Shown here in pieces: positions 8,172 to 16,325 of a stretch of 64,000 nt of DNA. Positions within the stretch are counted from its first letter, which is position 1, and every line of letters starts with the position of its first letter. This DNA comes from Actinoplanes sp. L3-i22 (lineage in GTDB: Bacteria; Actinomycetota; Actinomycetes; Mycobacteriales; Micromonosporaceae). Where the stretch lies: NCBI RefSeq assembly GCF_019704555.1, contig NZ_AP024745.1, positions 4,038,501 through 4,102,500 on the forward strand, in the 5' to 3' direction. The notes below the pieces were generated by a model that was not told where the DNA came from, made no database searches, and saw only the letters and a program-made list of their open reading frames with translations. Made by a program: the position numbers and the translations under genes.

Positions 8172-8834
8172 TCAGTCGTGCCGGGCGAGCAGCCCCGAGA
8201 TGGTCACTTCCAGCGACGACCGCAGGATGTCGGTGAACTCCATCCGCATCGCCCCCACCGCCGGGTCGGCGGCGTAGGCGGCGAGCAGCGCCTCGGACGG
8301 CTGGCTGTAGGGCCACGCCGCCGCCGTGATCAGGGTCGCCGTCGCGGCCAGCTGACTCGCCCCCGCCGCGCCGAGCTCGGGCACGCATCGCAGGAACAGC
8401 CGCATCTGCTCCTGGAAGGTCCGCCCGGTCGCCCGCTTGTGCGCCAGCGCGACCTCGGTGGAGATGTTGTGCTCCAGCACCCCGGCGTGCGCGCTGGCCA
8501 GGTCGCACAGCGCCGGCCGCTTGGCCAGGGACTCGGCCAGCACGGCGGCGAGCCGGTCCCCGCGCTCGCGGGGGGTGCCGTCGCCGGCCTCGAGGACGCC
8601 GTCCAGGTGGGCCAGCCACTCCCACTGCTCGACGTCGAGCAGTTCGAGCAGCACCGCCTCGCGGGACTCGAAGTAGCGCAGCACGTTCGACTTGGCCAGC
8701 CCGACGCGGCGGCTCAGCTCGTTGAGGCTCAGTTTCGCGACCGGCATCTCGGTCAGCATCGTGGCCGCGGTCGCCAGGATCCGCCGTCGCCGCTCCTCGC
8801 GCTGCTCGTCGGTCCGGGCGCGTTTGAACTCCAT
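8172..8834 (-). CDS. TetR-family transcriptional repressor
   Basis: A 220-residue TetR/AcrR regulator. The N-terminal helix-turn-helix runs over residues 18-64 (RRRILATAATMLTEMPVAKLSLNELSRRVGLAKSNVLRYFESREAVL, with the family's YFxSREAL ending). The remaining helices form the ligand-binding dimer domain. It is divergent from the SDR gene at 8919, and two similar palindromes in the shared 84-base region are its probable operators, giving repression of both genes that is relieved by an unknown ligand. Confidence 0.92.
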   Translation of the reverse strand: MEFKRARTDEQREERRRRILATAATMLTEMPVAKLSLNELSRRVGLAKSNVLRYFESREAVLLELLDVEQWEWLAHLDGVLEAGDGTPRERGDRLAAVLAESLAKRPALCDLASAHAGVLEHNISTEVALAHKRATGRTFQEQMRLFLRCVPELGAAGASQLAATATLITAAAWPYSQPSEALLAAYAADPAVGAMRMEFTDILRSSLEVTISGLLARHD

Positions 8835-8857
8835 GCCGTGAGCCTACCTTGTCGATT

Positions 8858-8870
8858 AGACCGGTGGTCT
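8858..8870. promoter_or_regulatory. TetR operator candidate 1
   Basis: AGACCGGTGGTCT has perfect 5-bp arms. It lies just upstream of the TetR start and pairs with the second site at 8892-8904, 34 bp centre to centre, about three helical turns. Confidence 0.7.
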
Positions 8871-8891
8871 GTTAGCTTGGTGGAAGCAAAC

Positions 8892-8904
8892 AGACCGCCG
8901 GTCT
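8892..8904. promoter_or_regulatory. TetR operator candidate 2
   Basis: AGACCGCCGGTCT has perfect 6-bp arms and lies 14 bases before the SDR start codon, next to its ribosome site (TTAGGAG). It shares the AGACC...GGTCT arms with site 1. Confidence 0.7.
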
Positions 8905-8918
8905 CTTAGGAGTGCGTC

Positions 8919-9836
8919 ATGTACCAGGTACCCGCTCAGCACGGCCGTCTCGCCGTCGTGACCGGCGCGAACAGCGGCACCGGCAAGGAGGCCGCCAAGC
9001 GCCTGGCCGGCGCCGGCGCGGACGTGATCCTCGCGGTGCGCACCCCGGCCAAGGGCGAGCAGGCCCGCGCCGAGATCCTCGCCGCCCACCCCGCGGCCAC
9101 CGTCCGGGTGCGCCGGCTCGACCTGGCCGACCAGTCCTCGGTCCGGGAGTTCGCCGACGGCCTGATCGCCGACGGCCGGCCGCTGGACCTGCTGCTCAAC
9201 AACGCCGGCGTGATGTGGCTGCCGCAGCGCACCGAGACCGCCGACGGCTTCGAGACGCAGCTGGCCAGCAACTATCTCGGCCCGTTCGCGCTGACCACCC
9301 GTCTGCTGCCGCTGCTGCTGGCCGCGCCCGCCCCGCGGGTGGCGACGATGAGCAGCGGCACCGCCGCCCAGGGCCGGATCAACCTCGACGACCTGCAGCA
9401 GCGCGAGCGGTACAGCCCGACCGGCGCCTACGCCCAGTCGAAGCTCGCCGACCTGATGCTGATGCTGCAGCTCGCCGACATCGCCGCCGAGCGCGGCTGG
9501 GCACTGCTGTCGACCGGCGCGCACCCCGGCTACACCCGGACCAATCTGCAGACCGCCGGCCCGAACCAGGGCGGTGACCGGGCGAGCCTGGCGATGCGGA
9601 TCGGCTTCAAGGTCGTCCCGAGCCAGGGGGTCGAGCAGGGCGCCGAGCCGCTGCTGTACGCGGCGACCAGCCCGGACGCGGTCGCCGGCGGCTACTACGG
9701 CCCGCGCTGGCTCTCGCTGGTCGGCCCGGCCGCGGTCGCCCGGCCGACCCGCCGCGCGCTCGACCGGCAGGTGCGCGCCCGCCTGTGGCGTGAATCGGAG
9801 CGGCTCACCGGGGTGACCGCGGCCGCGGCGGGATGA
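8919..9836 (+). CDS. Short-chain dehydrogenase/reductase
   Basis: A 305-residue classical SDR. The NAD(P)-binding motif is [17 protein letters not shown] (TGxxxGxG), NNAG is at about residue 90, and the catalytic YAQSK (YxxxK) is at about residue 170. The pattern fits the retinol-dehydrogenase/WW-oxidoreductase-like group (P23 proteins) that reduce or oxidise alcohols, aldehydes or xenobiotics. It is divergent from and probably repressed by the TetR gene. The ribosome site is AGGAG. A strong terminator follows at 9839-9874. Confidence 0.92.
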   Translation: MYQVPAQHGRLAVVTGANSGTGKEAAKRLAGAGADVILAVRTPAKGEQARAEILAAHPAATVRVRRLDLADQSSVREFADGLIADGRPLDLLLNNAGVMWLPQRTETADGFETQLASNYLGPFALTTRLLPLLLAAPAPRVATMSSGTAAQGRINLDDLQQRERYSPTGAYAQSKLADLMLMLQLADIAAERGWALLSTGAHPGYTRTNLQTAGPNQGGDRASLAMRIGFKVVPSQGVEQGAEPLLYAATSPDAVAGGYYGPRWLSLVGPAAVARPTRRALDRQVRARLWRESERLTGVTAAAAG

Positions 9837-9838
9837 GA

Positions 9839-9874
9839 AAAGACCGGCTTCCTCCGTACGGGAAGCCGGTCTTT
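9839..9874. terminator. Strong intrinsic terminator
   Basis: Perfect 14-bp arms (AAAGACCGGCTTCC and GGAAGCCGGTCTTT) with an 8-base loop follow directly after the SDR stop. The arms begin with AAA and end with TTT, so the hairpin can work on both strands and serves the convergent gene at 9919 as well. Confidence 0.9.
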
Positions 9875-9885
9875 CCGATTTTGAT

Positions 9886-9927
9886 CTGTCTTTTGGGTTA
9901 GCGGACCTGTCTTTTTGGTTAGCGGAC
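9886..9927. repeat. 21-bp tandem duplication over a stop codon
   Basis: Two near-identical copies of CTGTCTTTTGGGTTAGCGGAC (9886-9906 and 9907-9927) lie end to end. The second carries the last two codons and the TAA of the minus-strand gene at 9919-10926, so the same Val-Arg-stop string is present twice. It looks like a recent slippage duplication. Confidence 0.9.
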
Positions 9928-10926
9928 CTGGATCCGGACCGCGTCCATGGCCGGGGTCTGGTTGGCCCGCTCCATCATCGGGATGCGGTGCGAGCCGTCA
10001 CCCGCCCAGGAGGCGCACTGCGCGGTGCCGGCCTGCGGCAGGCCAGGGACCTGGATGGTCACCGAGTCGGGCGTCTTGCCGCCCTTGCTGTCCTCGGTGG
10101 CCACGAAGAACGCGGGCACCGGGTCCGGCGCGGGGGCGGTGTTGGTGCTCTGCAGGATCCGGCACGCGGTGTGGAAGTGTCCGCGAACGATCCCGTTCTG
10201 CAGCACGCTCGACTCCACATAGTACCCGCCCTGGCCGGCCGCCAGGAAGCGGTCGCGGATCAGGTTCCGGGTGCTCACCGTCAGCGTGAACGCCTGGTTG
10301 ACGCGCACCTGGCGCGGCGCCGAGGTGATCAGCAGCGAGGCGTCGTTGGCCGCCGAGGCGACCTCGCCGAACTCGGTGGTGACGCAGCGGTCACCCTTCT
10401 GGAAACCGTCGTGCCGCGGCAGATTGCTCTTGTCGCAGTTGTTGGTGAGGATCCCGAGGTTGCCGCCGGGCGCGGTGGTCGCCGCCGCGGTGGTCGGCGC
10501 GGCCGTGGCCCCACCGCCGCCGTTCTGGTTCAGCGTGCAGGCCGCCAGGCCCTCCGCGTTCAGGTTCGGCTTCGCGGCGTTCCGGCCGATCGCGGTCTCG
10601 ATCCGGTTGATCGTGGCGAAGCGCTTGTCCTTCAGCGGGCCGAGGATCGCGTTCTGGATGAAGTTCGCGCCGCCCTGGCCGGTGCTCGACGCGATCCGCT
10701 TGTTGGCCTCGTCGATCTGCGTCTTGAGCAGGGTGAGGTTCTGGTTGACCTCGTTCTGCGCCTGCGCCGGGACGGCTACGGTGATCTTGACTTCGGGGCA
10801 GTTGACGGTCGGTGTGGACTCCGCCGCCGAGGCGACGCCGAGGCCGATGCCGGCCAGGGTCACGGCGACCCCGACCACCGCGACGATCTGCCAGCGCCGC
10901 GACTTGTTGATCTTTGACCGATACAT
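9919..10926 (-). CDS. Secreted protein of unknown function, possibly CebR-controlled
   Basis: A 335-residue exported protein. Positively charged residues and a hydrophobic helix (WQIVAVVGVAVTLAGIGLGVASAA) form the signal peptide. The mature part begins VNCPEVKITV, then a helical region, then a Thr/Ala linker (GGGATAAPTTAAATTAPGG), then a roughly 190-residue C-terminal domain starting NNCDKSNLPRHDGFQKGDRC. I recognise the type as a recurring actinobacterial secreted protein but know no function. ATG 10924-10926 is preferred, with GGGGAAGG about 9 bases before it. A CebR-like palindrome about 50 bases upstream links it to cellulose or plant-biomass regulation. The 3' end is tandem-duplicated. 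Confidence 0.75.
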   Translation of the reverse strand: MYRSKINKSRRWQIVAVVGVAVTLAGIGLGVASAAESTPTVNCPEVKITVAVPAQAQNEVNQNLTLLKTQIDEANKRIASSTGQGGANFIQNAILGPLKDKRFATINRIETAIGRNAAKPNLNAEGLAACTLNQNGGGGATAAPTTAAATTAPGGNLGILTNNCDKSNLPRHDGFQKGDRCVTTEFGEVASAANDASLLITSAPRQVRVNQAFTLTVSTRNLIRDRFLAAGQGGYYVESSVLQNGIVRGHFHTACRILQSTNTAPAPDPVPAFFVATEDSKGGKTPDSVTIQVPGLPQAGTAQCASWAGDGSHRIPMMERANQTPAMDAVRIQVR

Positions 10927-10974
10927 GGCCGGTGCCTTCCCCAATGGCATGAAAATGCGTTCCGGTCATCGATA

Positions 10975-10988
10975 CGGGAACGCTCCCA
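10975..10988. promoter_or_regulatory. CebR-like operator
   Basis: CGGGAACGCTCCCA matches the CebR consensus TGGGAGCGCTCCCA at 12 of 14 positions. It lies upstream of the secreted protein at 9919-10926. A perfect copy of the consensus occurs at 50748-50761. Confidence 0.6.
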
Positions 10989-11218
10989 CAAAGGATCAAC
11001 CCCTCGCACATCTTCTTCCCGCCCGTTTTTCGCCCGTCCCTCGGCCGGGCAAAACCAAGATCAACTTCGCTCCTTGGGTACGGCGTCAGCCCCCGCTCCC
11101 CATGCCGCGCCGCCTCGGCCACAGCCCCGGCTGTGTCCCCTTCTCGTGGGCTTTTCGGCCCGGCCTGACCGACTACAGTGCTGGATGTCGTTCTCCCCGA
11201 TGACTGCGAGGTGCCGCG

Positions 11219-12016
11219 ATGCCCCCGGAACCGGATATCAGCGGCCTGAACACCTCGCGCCGTTACAACCAGTGGCTGGGCGGCAAGGACAACTACTCCG
11301 CGGAACGCGAGTCCACCGCGACCATCATCAGCGTCCTCCCGAACATGATGGCGGCCGCCCGCGAAGGCCGAGCCGTAGTCATGCGAATCGTCCACCACCT
11401 GGTGGCCGACCACGGAATCCGGCAGATCCTCGACGTCGGAGCCGGCCGCCCGCTGTCACCCAACGTGCACGAGGTCGCCCAACAGGCAAACCCGAAAACC
11501 CGGATTGTGTACGTCGACAACGACCCCCTCGTCGGCGTCCAGCACCGAGGCACCACCGTCGGCAACCCACAGGGCGTCACCGAGTTCGTAGACGGCGACC
11601 TCCTGAACACCGCCCACCTACTCGCCGACGAGCACCTCCTGGAAGTGATCGACTTCAGCCGGCCGGTAGCCGTTCTGCTGGGCAGCGTCCTACACCTGAT
11701 CGACGACGACGAGCGCGCCTACGAGGCAGTCCGCACCGTGGTAGCGGCCCTGTCCCCGGGCAGCTACTTGGTGATCGTCCACGGCACGTTCGACACCCTG
11801 CCCGGCACCACCCAGCTCAAGGTCCGCGACCTGATCGGCAGCGGCCGGCACGGCACCTACCACGCCCGAACCCGAGCCGAGATATCCCACTTCTTCACCG
11901 GCCTGGACCTGCTACCCCCAGGCATAGTCTCCAGCGTCGAATGGCACCCCACCCCCGAAACAACCACCACCGTCCCCGACGCCATGTGCTGGACCGCCGT
12001 CGCCCGCATCCCTTAG
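11219..12016 (+). CDS. SAM-dependent methyltransferase, DUF574 family
   Basis: A 265-residue member of the DUF574 (Methyltransf_19) family, which is amplified in Streptomyces and relatives. It has the family opening (ISGLNTSRRYNQWLGGKDNY), the SAM-binding motif ILDVGAGRP at about residue 75, and VYVDNDPLV as the acidic motif 2. Family members methylate unknown substrates. Codon choice is slightly less G+C-biased than its neighbours (several CCA, CTA and ACC-CAC runs). It ends in front of a low-complexity tract. Confidence 0.9.
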   Translation: MPPEPDISGLNTSRRYNQWLGGKDNYSAERESTATIISVLPNMMAAAREGRAVVMRIVHHLVADHGIRQILDVGAGRPLSPNVHEVAQQANPKTRIVYVDNDPLVGVQHRGTTVGNPQGVTEFVDGDLLNTAHLLADEHLLEVIDFSRPVAVLLGSVLHLIDDDERAYEAVRTVVAALSPGSYLVIVHGTFDTLPGTTQLKVRDLIGSGRHGTYHARTRAEISHFFTGLDLLPPGIVSSVEWHPTPETTTTVPDAMCWTAVARIP

Positions 12017-12316
12017 CCGCCGCCTCGACTCGCCCCGCCTCGCCTCGCGCCGCGCCGCCTCGCCTCGCCTCGCCTCGCGCCGCGCCGCGCCGCCTCGCCT
12101 CGCCTCGCCTCGCGCCGCGCCGCGCCGCCTCGCCTCGCCTCGCGCCGCGCCGCCCCGTCGCCAGCCCGCCGGGCCGCCGCACGTCAGGCCGCAGAGCGCC
12201 GGTGCCGCGCCGTCAGCGCACCGTCTGGCCACCGGGTCGCATTTCCAGCCGCGCGCCGCGCCTCACCCGGTGCCTCGTGCTGAGGCCCCGCCGGACCGCA
12301 TCACCTCCGCACCCGA
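12017..12316. repeat. CGCCTCGC/CGCGCC simple repeat tract in a convergent gap
   Basis: From about 12020 to 12170 the sequence is an irregular tandem array of the words CGCCTCGCCTCG and CGCGCCGCGC. The remainder to 12316 has no recognisable gene. The tract separates the convergent methyltransferase and response-regulator genes. A related G-rich array occurs at 38831-38910. Confidence 0.8.
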
Positions 12317-12988
12317 TCACCCCTCCCGCACGCCGGCCCGGACCAGCCCGCACTCGTAGGAGAACACCACCGCCTGCACCCGATCCCGCAGTCCGATCTT
12401 GGCCAGGAGCCGGCTGACGTGCCCTTTCACCGTCCCCTCGCTGAGGAACAGCCGCCCGGCAATCTCCGCGTTGGACAGCCCGCGGGCGATCAGCTCCAGC
12501 ACGTCCCGTTCCCGCTCGGTGAGCGTGTCCAGCACCGCCGGGCTCTGTGTCATCGGATCGTCGGACGTACCGATGTGCCGCTCGATCAACCGCCGGGTGA
12601 CCGACGGCGCCACGATCGCGTCGCCCTTGGCCACCACCCGGATCGCGGACAGCAGGTCGGCGGCGAGGGTGTCCTTGAGCAGAAACCCGCTCGCCCCGGC
12701 CCGAAGCGCCGAATACACGTACTCATCGAGATCAAAAGTGGTCAGGACCAGAATCCGCGGCCCGTCGGGCATCTCCGCCCGAATACGCCGGGTCGCCTCC
12801 AGCCCATCGACCCCGGGCATCCGGATGTCCATCAGGACCACGTCAGGCTCGGTCGCCACCGCCAGCTCGGCAGCCGCGGCACCGTCGTCGGCCTCCCCGG
12901 CCACCACCATGTCACCGGCGTTCTCCAGGATCATCCGCAGACCAGCCCGGATCAGATCCTGATCGTCGACCAGCAGCACCCGGATCAC
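12317..12988 (-). CDS. NarL/LuxR-type response regulator
   Basis: A 223-residue two-component response regulator. The receiver domain is residues 1-120, with the acidic pair in LLVDDQD, the phosphorylated Asp in VVLMDIRMPG and Lys in FLLKDT. The LuxR-type helix-turn-helix is residues 150-215 (LTERERDVLELIARGLSNAEIA...EGTVKGHVSRLLAKIGLRDR). The start is GTG 12986-12988, overlapping the kinase stop by two bases (GTGA), so the pair is translationally coupled. Its target promoters are unknown. Confidence 0.93.
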   Translation of the reverse strand: MIRVLLVDDQDLIRAGLRMILENAGDMVVAGEADDGAAAAELAVATEPDVVLMDIRMPGVDGLEATRRIRAEMPDGPRILVLTTFDLDEYVYSALRAGASGFLLKDTLAADLLSAIRVVAKGDAIVAPSVTRRLIERHIGTSDDPMTQSPAVLDTLTERERDVLELIARGLSNAEIAGRLFLSEGTVKGHVSRLLAKIGLRDRVQAVVFSYECGLVRAGVREG

Positions 12989-14475
12989 GTGGCCTCCTCC
13001 GCCCGGTCGAGCGGGATCCGCGCCCGCACCACGTAGCCACCCTCCGGCCCGGGCCCGGCGTCCACCTCGCCGCCCAGCAGCGCCACCCGCTCCCGCATAC
13101 CGCGCAGCCCGTTGCCGCGTATCCCGCTGCCGTGCAGCCCATCGCCGTGCGGCCCGTTGCCCTGCAGCCCATCGCCGTGCGGCCCGTTTCCCTGCAGACC
13201 GTCGCCATGCGGGCTGTTGCCGCGAAGGGCACCGCCCTGCTGGCCGTTGCCGCGAAGGCCACCGCCGTGCAGCCCACTGCCGCGGTGGCCGGTGCCGGTG
13301 CCCTCGGCAGCTCTGTCCCCGATGCCGTTGTCGCTGGCGTCGATCTCCAGCTCCCCACTCCGATACGCCACCACGACCTGGGCGCAGGCGCCGGCCCCAC
13401 CGTGCTTCATCGTGTTGGTCAACGCCTCCTGCACGATCCGGTACGCCGACACGTCGACCGAGGTCGGCACCGGCCCCGGTGTCCCGTCGATGTGCAGCCG
13501 CACCGGGGTGCCCGCCTGCCGGACCTGCTCGACGAGCCGCGGAAGCTGCGCCAGGCCCGGCACCGGCCGCGTCCCGTCGTCGATCTGCCCGGCCGCGGAC
13601 AGCACCTGCCGCATGTCGGCGAGCGACGCCCGCCCGGTCGCCACGATGGTGTCCAGCGCGGCGAGCGTGTCCGCCGGCCGTTTCGCGAACGCCGCCGCGC
13701 CACCCTGCGCCTGCATCACGATCACCGCCAGGCCGTGTGCCACCACGTCGTGCAGCTCCCGGGTGATCCGCGCCCGCTCGGCCGCCACGGCCAGGGCGGC
13801 CTGCTGATCTCGTTCGCGCTCCAGGTCGCGGGCCCGTGCCTCGAGTTCGCCCAGGTAGGCCTGGCGACTCCGGATGCCCCACCCGACCGCCCACGCGACG
13901 ATCAGTAGCAGGCCGAGAACGAGGATGCCGCCCCAGTCCGTCGGCCCGAGCACCGTCTGCCCTGGCGGCCCGGCCGTATCCCCGCCGCGCCCGGGCCCGT
14001 CCGCGTCCTCCGAATCGCGGGCCTGCCCGCCGCTGGCGGCCTGCTCGAAGCGCCACCCGTCGAACGCCACATAGGCCGACCAGCTCACCGCCACGGTCAG
14101 CGTGACGCCGAGCAGAGCCAGCGACACCGCACGTCGTCGTTGCGCGGCGACCGCATAGAGCAGCACGGGAACCGCCACATCGGCGGCGACCGGCCCGGCC
14201 GCCGCGGCCATCTGGGCCACGGTGGCGACCGTCGCCACGGCCAGCGCCGGGATCGGCCACCTGCGGCCGACCGCCACGGCGGCGACGCACAGTCCGATCA
14301 GGAGCAGCCTGATCCGCGGCCAGGCCTCGGCGAGCGAACCGTCCAGCACCGGGGTCACGCCGGCGGCCCGTCCCGATCGGCCGCCGCCGAACGCGGGTGC
14401 GCTGGCGGCGAGCAGCAGGACGGCGAGGCCGGCATCCTGCCAACCCGCTCTGCGCACCGCATCCGTGAAGCTCAC
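12985..14475 (-). CDS. NarL-type sensor histidine kinase with repeat-expanded ATP lid
   Basis: A membrane histidine kinase of about 496 residues. Four or five hydrophobic helices fill residues 12-200, followed by a dimerisation helix with the phosphoacceptor in ITRELHDVVAHGLAVIV (HisKA_3 type, near residue 245) and a C-terminal HATPase. The ATPase is unusual. Between the N2 box (DNGIGDRAAEGTGTG) and the final GLRGMRERV, about 60 residues consist of Gly-rich repeats (HGDGLQGNGP and variants) that copy the GxGLxG lid motif several times. The usual family spacing here is about 10-15 residues. GTG 14473-14475 was chosen to avoid overlap with the divergent gene, and no strong ribosome site is visible, so the start is uncertain. 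Confidence 0.85.
   Translation of the reverse strand: MSFTDAVRRAGWQDAGLAVLLLAASAPAFGGGRSGRAAGVTPVLDGSLAEAWPRIRLLLIGLCVAAVAVGRRWPIPALAVATVATVAQMAAAAGPVAADVAVPVLLYAVAAQRRRAVSLALLGVTLTVAVSWSAYVAFDGWRFEQAASGGQARDSEDADGPGRGGDTAGPPGQTVLGPTDWGGILVLGLLLIVAWAVGWGIRSRQAYLGELEARARDLERERDQQAALAVAAERARITRELHDVVAHGLAVIVMQAQGGAAAFAKRPADTLAALDTIVATGRASLADMRQVLSAAGQIDDGTRPVPGLAQLPRLVEQVRQAGTPVRLHIDGTPGPVPTSVDVSAYRIVQEALTNTMKHGGAGACAQVVVAYRSGELEIDASDNGIGDRAAEGTGTGHRGSGLHGGGLRGNGQQGGALRGNSPHGDGLQGNGPHGDGLQGNGPHGDGLHGSGIRGNGLRGMRERVALLGGEVDAGPGPEGGYVVRARIPLDRAEEAT
13105..13290. repeat. 15/30-bp minisatellite inside the kinase gene
   Basis: Tandem units of about 15 bp alternate between CAGCCCATCGCCGTG-like and CGGCCCGTTGCCCTG-like forms, keeping the frame of the kinase. 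They encode the (H/Q)G(D/N)G(L/P) repeats of the ATP lid. The unit length is a multiple of three, so copy-number change would alter lid length without a frameshift. Confidence 0.85.
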
Positions 14476-14587
14476 GCGAAGAAACGTAAGCCCCGGCGCC
14501 GCCGCTCGGACACTGCCAAAAGTATGTATTGCAAACCAGACTTCAGGCAGATGCGCGCCGGGCCCGGCGCCGAGGAGCCTGGGCCGC

Positions 14588-15679
14588 ATGACGAGAACAC
14601 CGCTCATCCTGCTGGCGGTCCTGGCTCTGGTGCTGGCCGGCTGCAGGAGCACGAACACGGCGAGCACGGCGCTCACGGGCACGCACACGGCGATGGAGTG
14701 GACCCGGGTCGCCGCCCCGCAGGGCGATTGCCACTGCGCCGACGGCAGCCCCTTCGCCTTCTGGGAGAGGCGCGCCGACCCGACCAGAGTGGTCTTCTTC
14801 CTCAACGGCGGCGGCGTCTGCTGGTCCGCGGCGACCTGTGCCTTCACCAGCACCGACTCCGAGGGCGAGAACGACGACTACGCCTGGAATCTGAGCAGTG
14901 TCGACCCCGGGAACCGCAGCGGGATGTTCGACACCACCCACTCCGGCAACCCGTTCGCCGACTACTCGTTCCTCTACGTCAGCTCCTGCACCGGCGACGC
15001 GCACCTGGGAAAGTCCGTGCAGAAGTATTCGCCTCAGCTGACCGTCGATCACAACGGTCTCGCCAACGGCACGGCCGCGATCGACTATCTCGCCGCCCAC
15101 TATCCCGACGTCAAACAGGTCGTCGTCATCGGGAAGACGGCCGGCTCGGTCGCCGCGCCCCTCTACGGTGGCCTGATCGCCGACAAGCTCCCCAAGGCCC
15201 AGGTCGTCGTGTTCGGTGCACAGTCCGGCGCTTGGCCGGACAATGCGAAATTCAACACCGACATCTTGGGTACGACGTGGGGCGCCTACGCCGCGATGCC
15301 CGGCTGGGCGATCCAGGGGCTGACCGTCGACCGATGGGCCGTGCCCACGTTCTGGATCCAGGCCGGCCGGCACGACCCCGAGCTGGTCCTGGCCCGCTTC
15401 GACTTCGCCTACGACCCGCACGCGTATGTGGAGGTGACCAACTGGACGCATGGCGACCCGACCGGCCTGCTGGCGCTGACCGACGCCAACGAGAAGGCGA
15501 TCGAGGCCGCCGGGATAACCCTGCACAGCTACACCGCGCCGGGCGCCGACCACCAGATCTTCGAGCCCGACAAGTTCTACTCCCTGGCGGTGAACGGCGT
15601 TCATCTCTCCGACTGGCTCGGCAAGCTGGTCACCGATGATCCGCCCGCCGACGTCCACTGCACACAGTGCGGGCCGTGA
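14588..15679 (+). CDS. Pectinacetylesterase-like lipoprotein with changed nucleophile motif
   Basis: A 363-residue lipoprotein. The signal peptide ends in the lipobox LVLAGC. The body matches the pectinacetylesterase/NOTUM family: CHCADGSPFAFW, then FFLNGGGVCWSAATC, and the C-terminal APGADHQIF with the catalytic His region. The nucleophile motif is usually G-x-S-A-G, but here the segment reads VVIGKTAGSVAAPLYGG, with Thr in place of the catalytic Ser. It may be inactive or a Thr-type variant. The family deacetylates pectin or related glycans outside the cell, which fits the plant-polymer theme. It is divergent from the two-component system. Confidence 0.8.
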   Translation: MTRTPLILLAVLALVLAGCRSTNTASTALTGTHTAMEWTRVAAPQGDCHCADGSPFAFWERRADPTRVVFFLNGGGVCWSAATCAFTSTDSEGENDDYAWNLSSVDPGNRSGMFDTTHSGNPFADYSFLYVSSCTGDAHLGKSVQKYSPQLTVDHNGLANGTAAIDYLAAHYPDVKQVVVIGKTAGSVAAPLYGGLIADKLPKAQVVVFGAQSGAWPDNAKFNTDILGTTWGAYAAMPGWAIQGLTVDRWAVPTFWIQAGRHDPELVLARFDFAYDPHAYVEVTNWTHGDPTGLLALTDANEKAIEAAGITLHSYTAPGADHQIFEPDKFYSLAVNGVHLSDWLGKLVTDDPPADVHCTQCGP

Positions 15680-15683
15680 GATG

Positions 15684-16232
15684 TCACCGCAACGCTGCTG
15701 CCAGCAGGTCATACGTCTGCTGCACCGCGTCCTCCGCGGAGAGGATCACGACCGTTGCCGGGCGCAGGCGCACGACGTCCATCAGGTTGTCGTACATCCC
15801 GCCGAGCACGACCGGCCCGCCGGCCGCCTCGACGAGGTGGTGATGGTGCCGGATCCACGGGTCGTCACTGTCCCGGGCCCGGCGGCCGAACCGCTCGATC
15901 GCCGCGTCCCGGTCGTCGACCAGCACGACCGTGCGGAAGTCGGCTCCGTGCTCGTGGGCGAGCTTCTCGAACCCGGCGATCTCGTCGTCGGTGGCGACGA
16001 ACTGCGGCAGGATCACGTCGTGCCCGCCGTCCAGATGGGTCGCCACCATCGCCCGGACCAGCGCCCACACGGCCGGCCAGGTGTCGGTCTCCTCGCTCTG
16101 CCACCCGCCGATCAGGTGGTGCAGGGTGTCGACGTCGAGGTTCAGGGCGCCGGGGTTCCGGCCGGCCCAGAGCGCCGACAGGGTGGACTTACCGATTCCC
16201 GGCGGGCCGTTCAGGTGTACGAATCGGGGCAT
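15684..16232 (-). CDS. P-loop nucleotide-binding kinase-like protein
   Basis: A 182-residue protein starting MPRFVHLNGPPGIGKSTLSAL, a textbook Walker A motif (GPPGIGKST) at residues 9-17. The size and the later Arg-rich region (AIERFGRRARDSD) resemble small AAA_33-type kinases and chloramphenicol-phosphotransferase-like ATPases. The substrate is unknown. Its stop lies only 4 bases from the stop of the convergent esterase gene. Confidence 0.8.
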   Translation of the reverse strand: MPRFVHLNGPPGIGKSTLSALWAGRNPGALNLDVDTLHHLIGGWQSEETDTWPAVWALVRAMVATHLDGGHDVILPQFVATDDEIAGFEKLAHEHGADFRTVVLVDDRDAAIERFGRRARDSDDPWIRHHHHLVEAAGGPVVLGGMYDNLMDVVRLRPATVVILSAEDAVQQTYDLLAAALR

Positions 16233-16325
16233 CCCGTCACGCTATCGAAAACGGTCGCCGATCCTGACGGGTCGCGCCCGATGCTCGGCCCGATCCCGCC
16301 AGGAGCGGCTACCTTCCGCCGTACC

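Noticed and set aside
8858..8904. DasR binding sites
   Set aside because: The AGACC/GGTCT arms resemble half of the DasR consensus, but the spacing and flanks differ and a TetR gene adjoins the sites.
12020..12180. Arg/Ala-repeat proteins in the CGCCTCGC tract
   Set aside because: All frames of a simple repeat are open. There is no start context and no conserved pattern.
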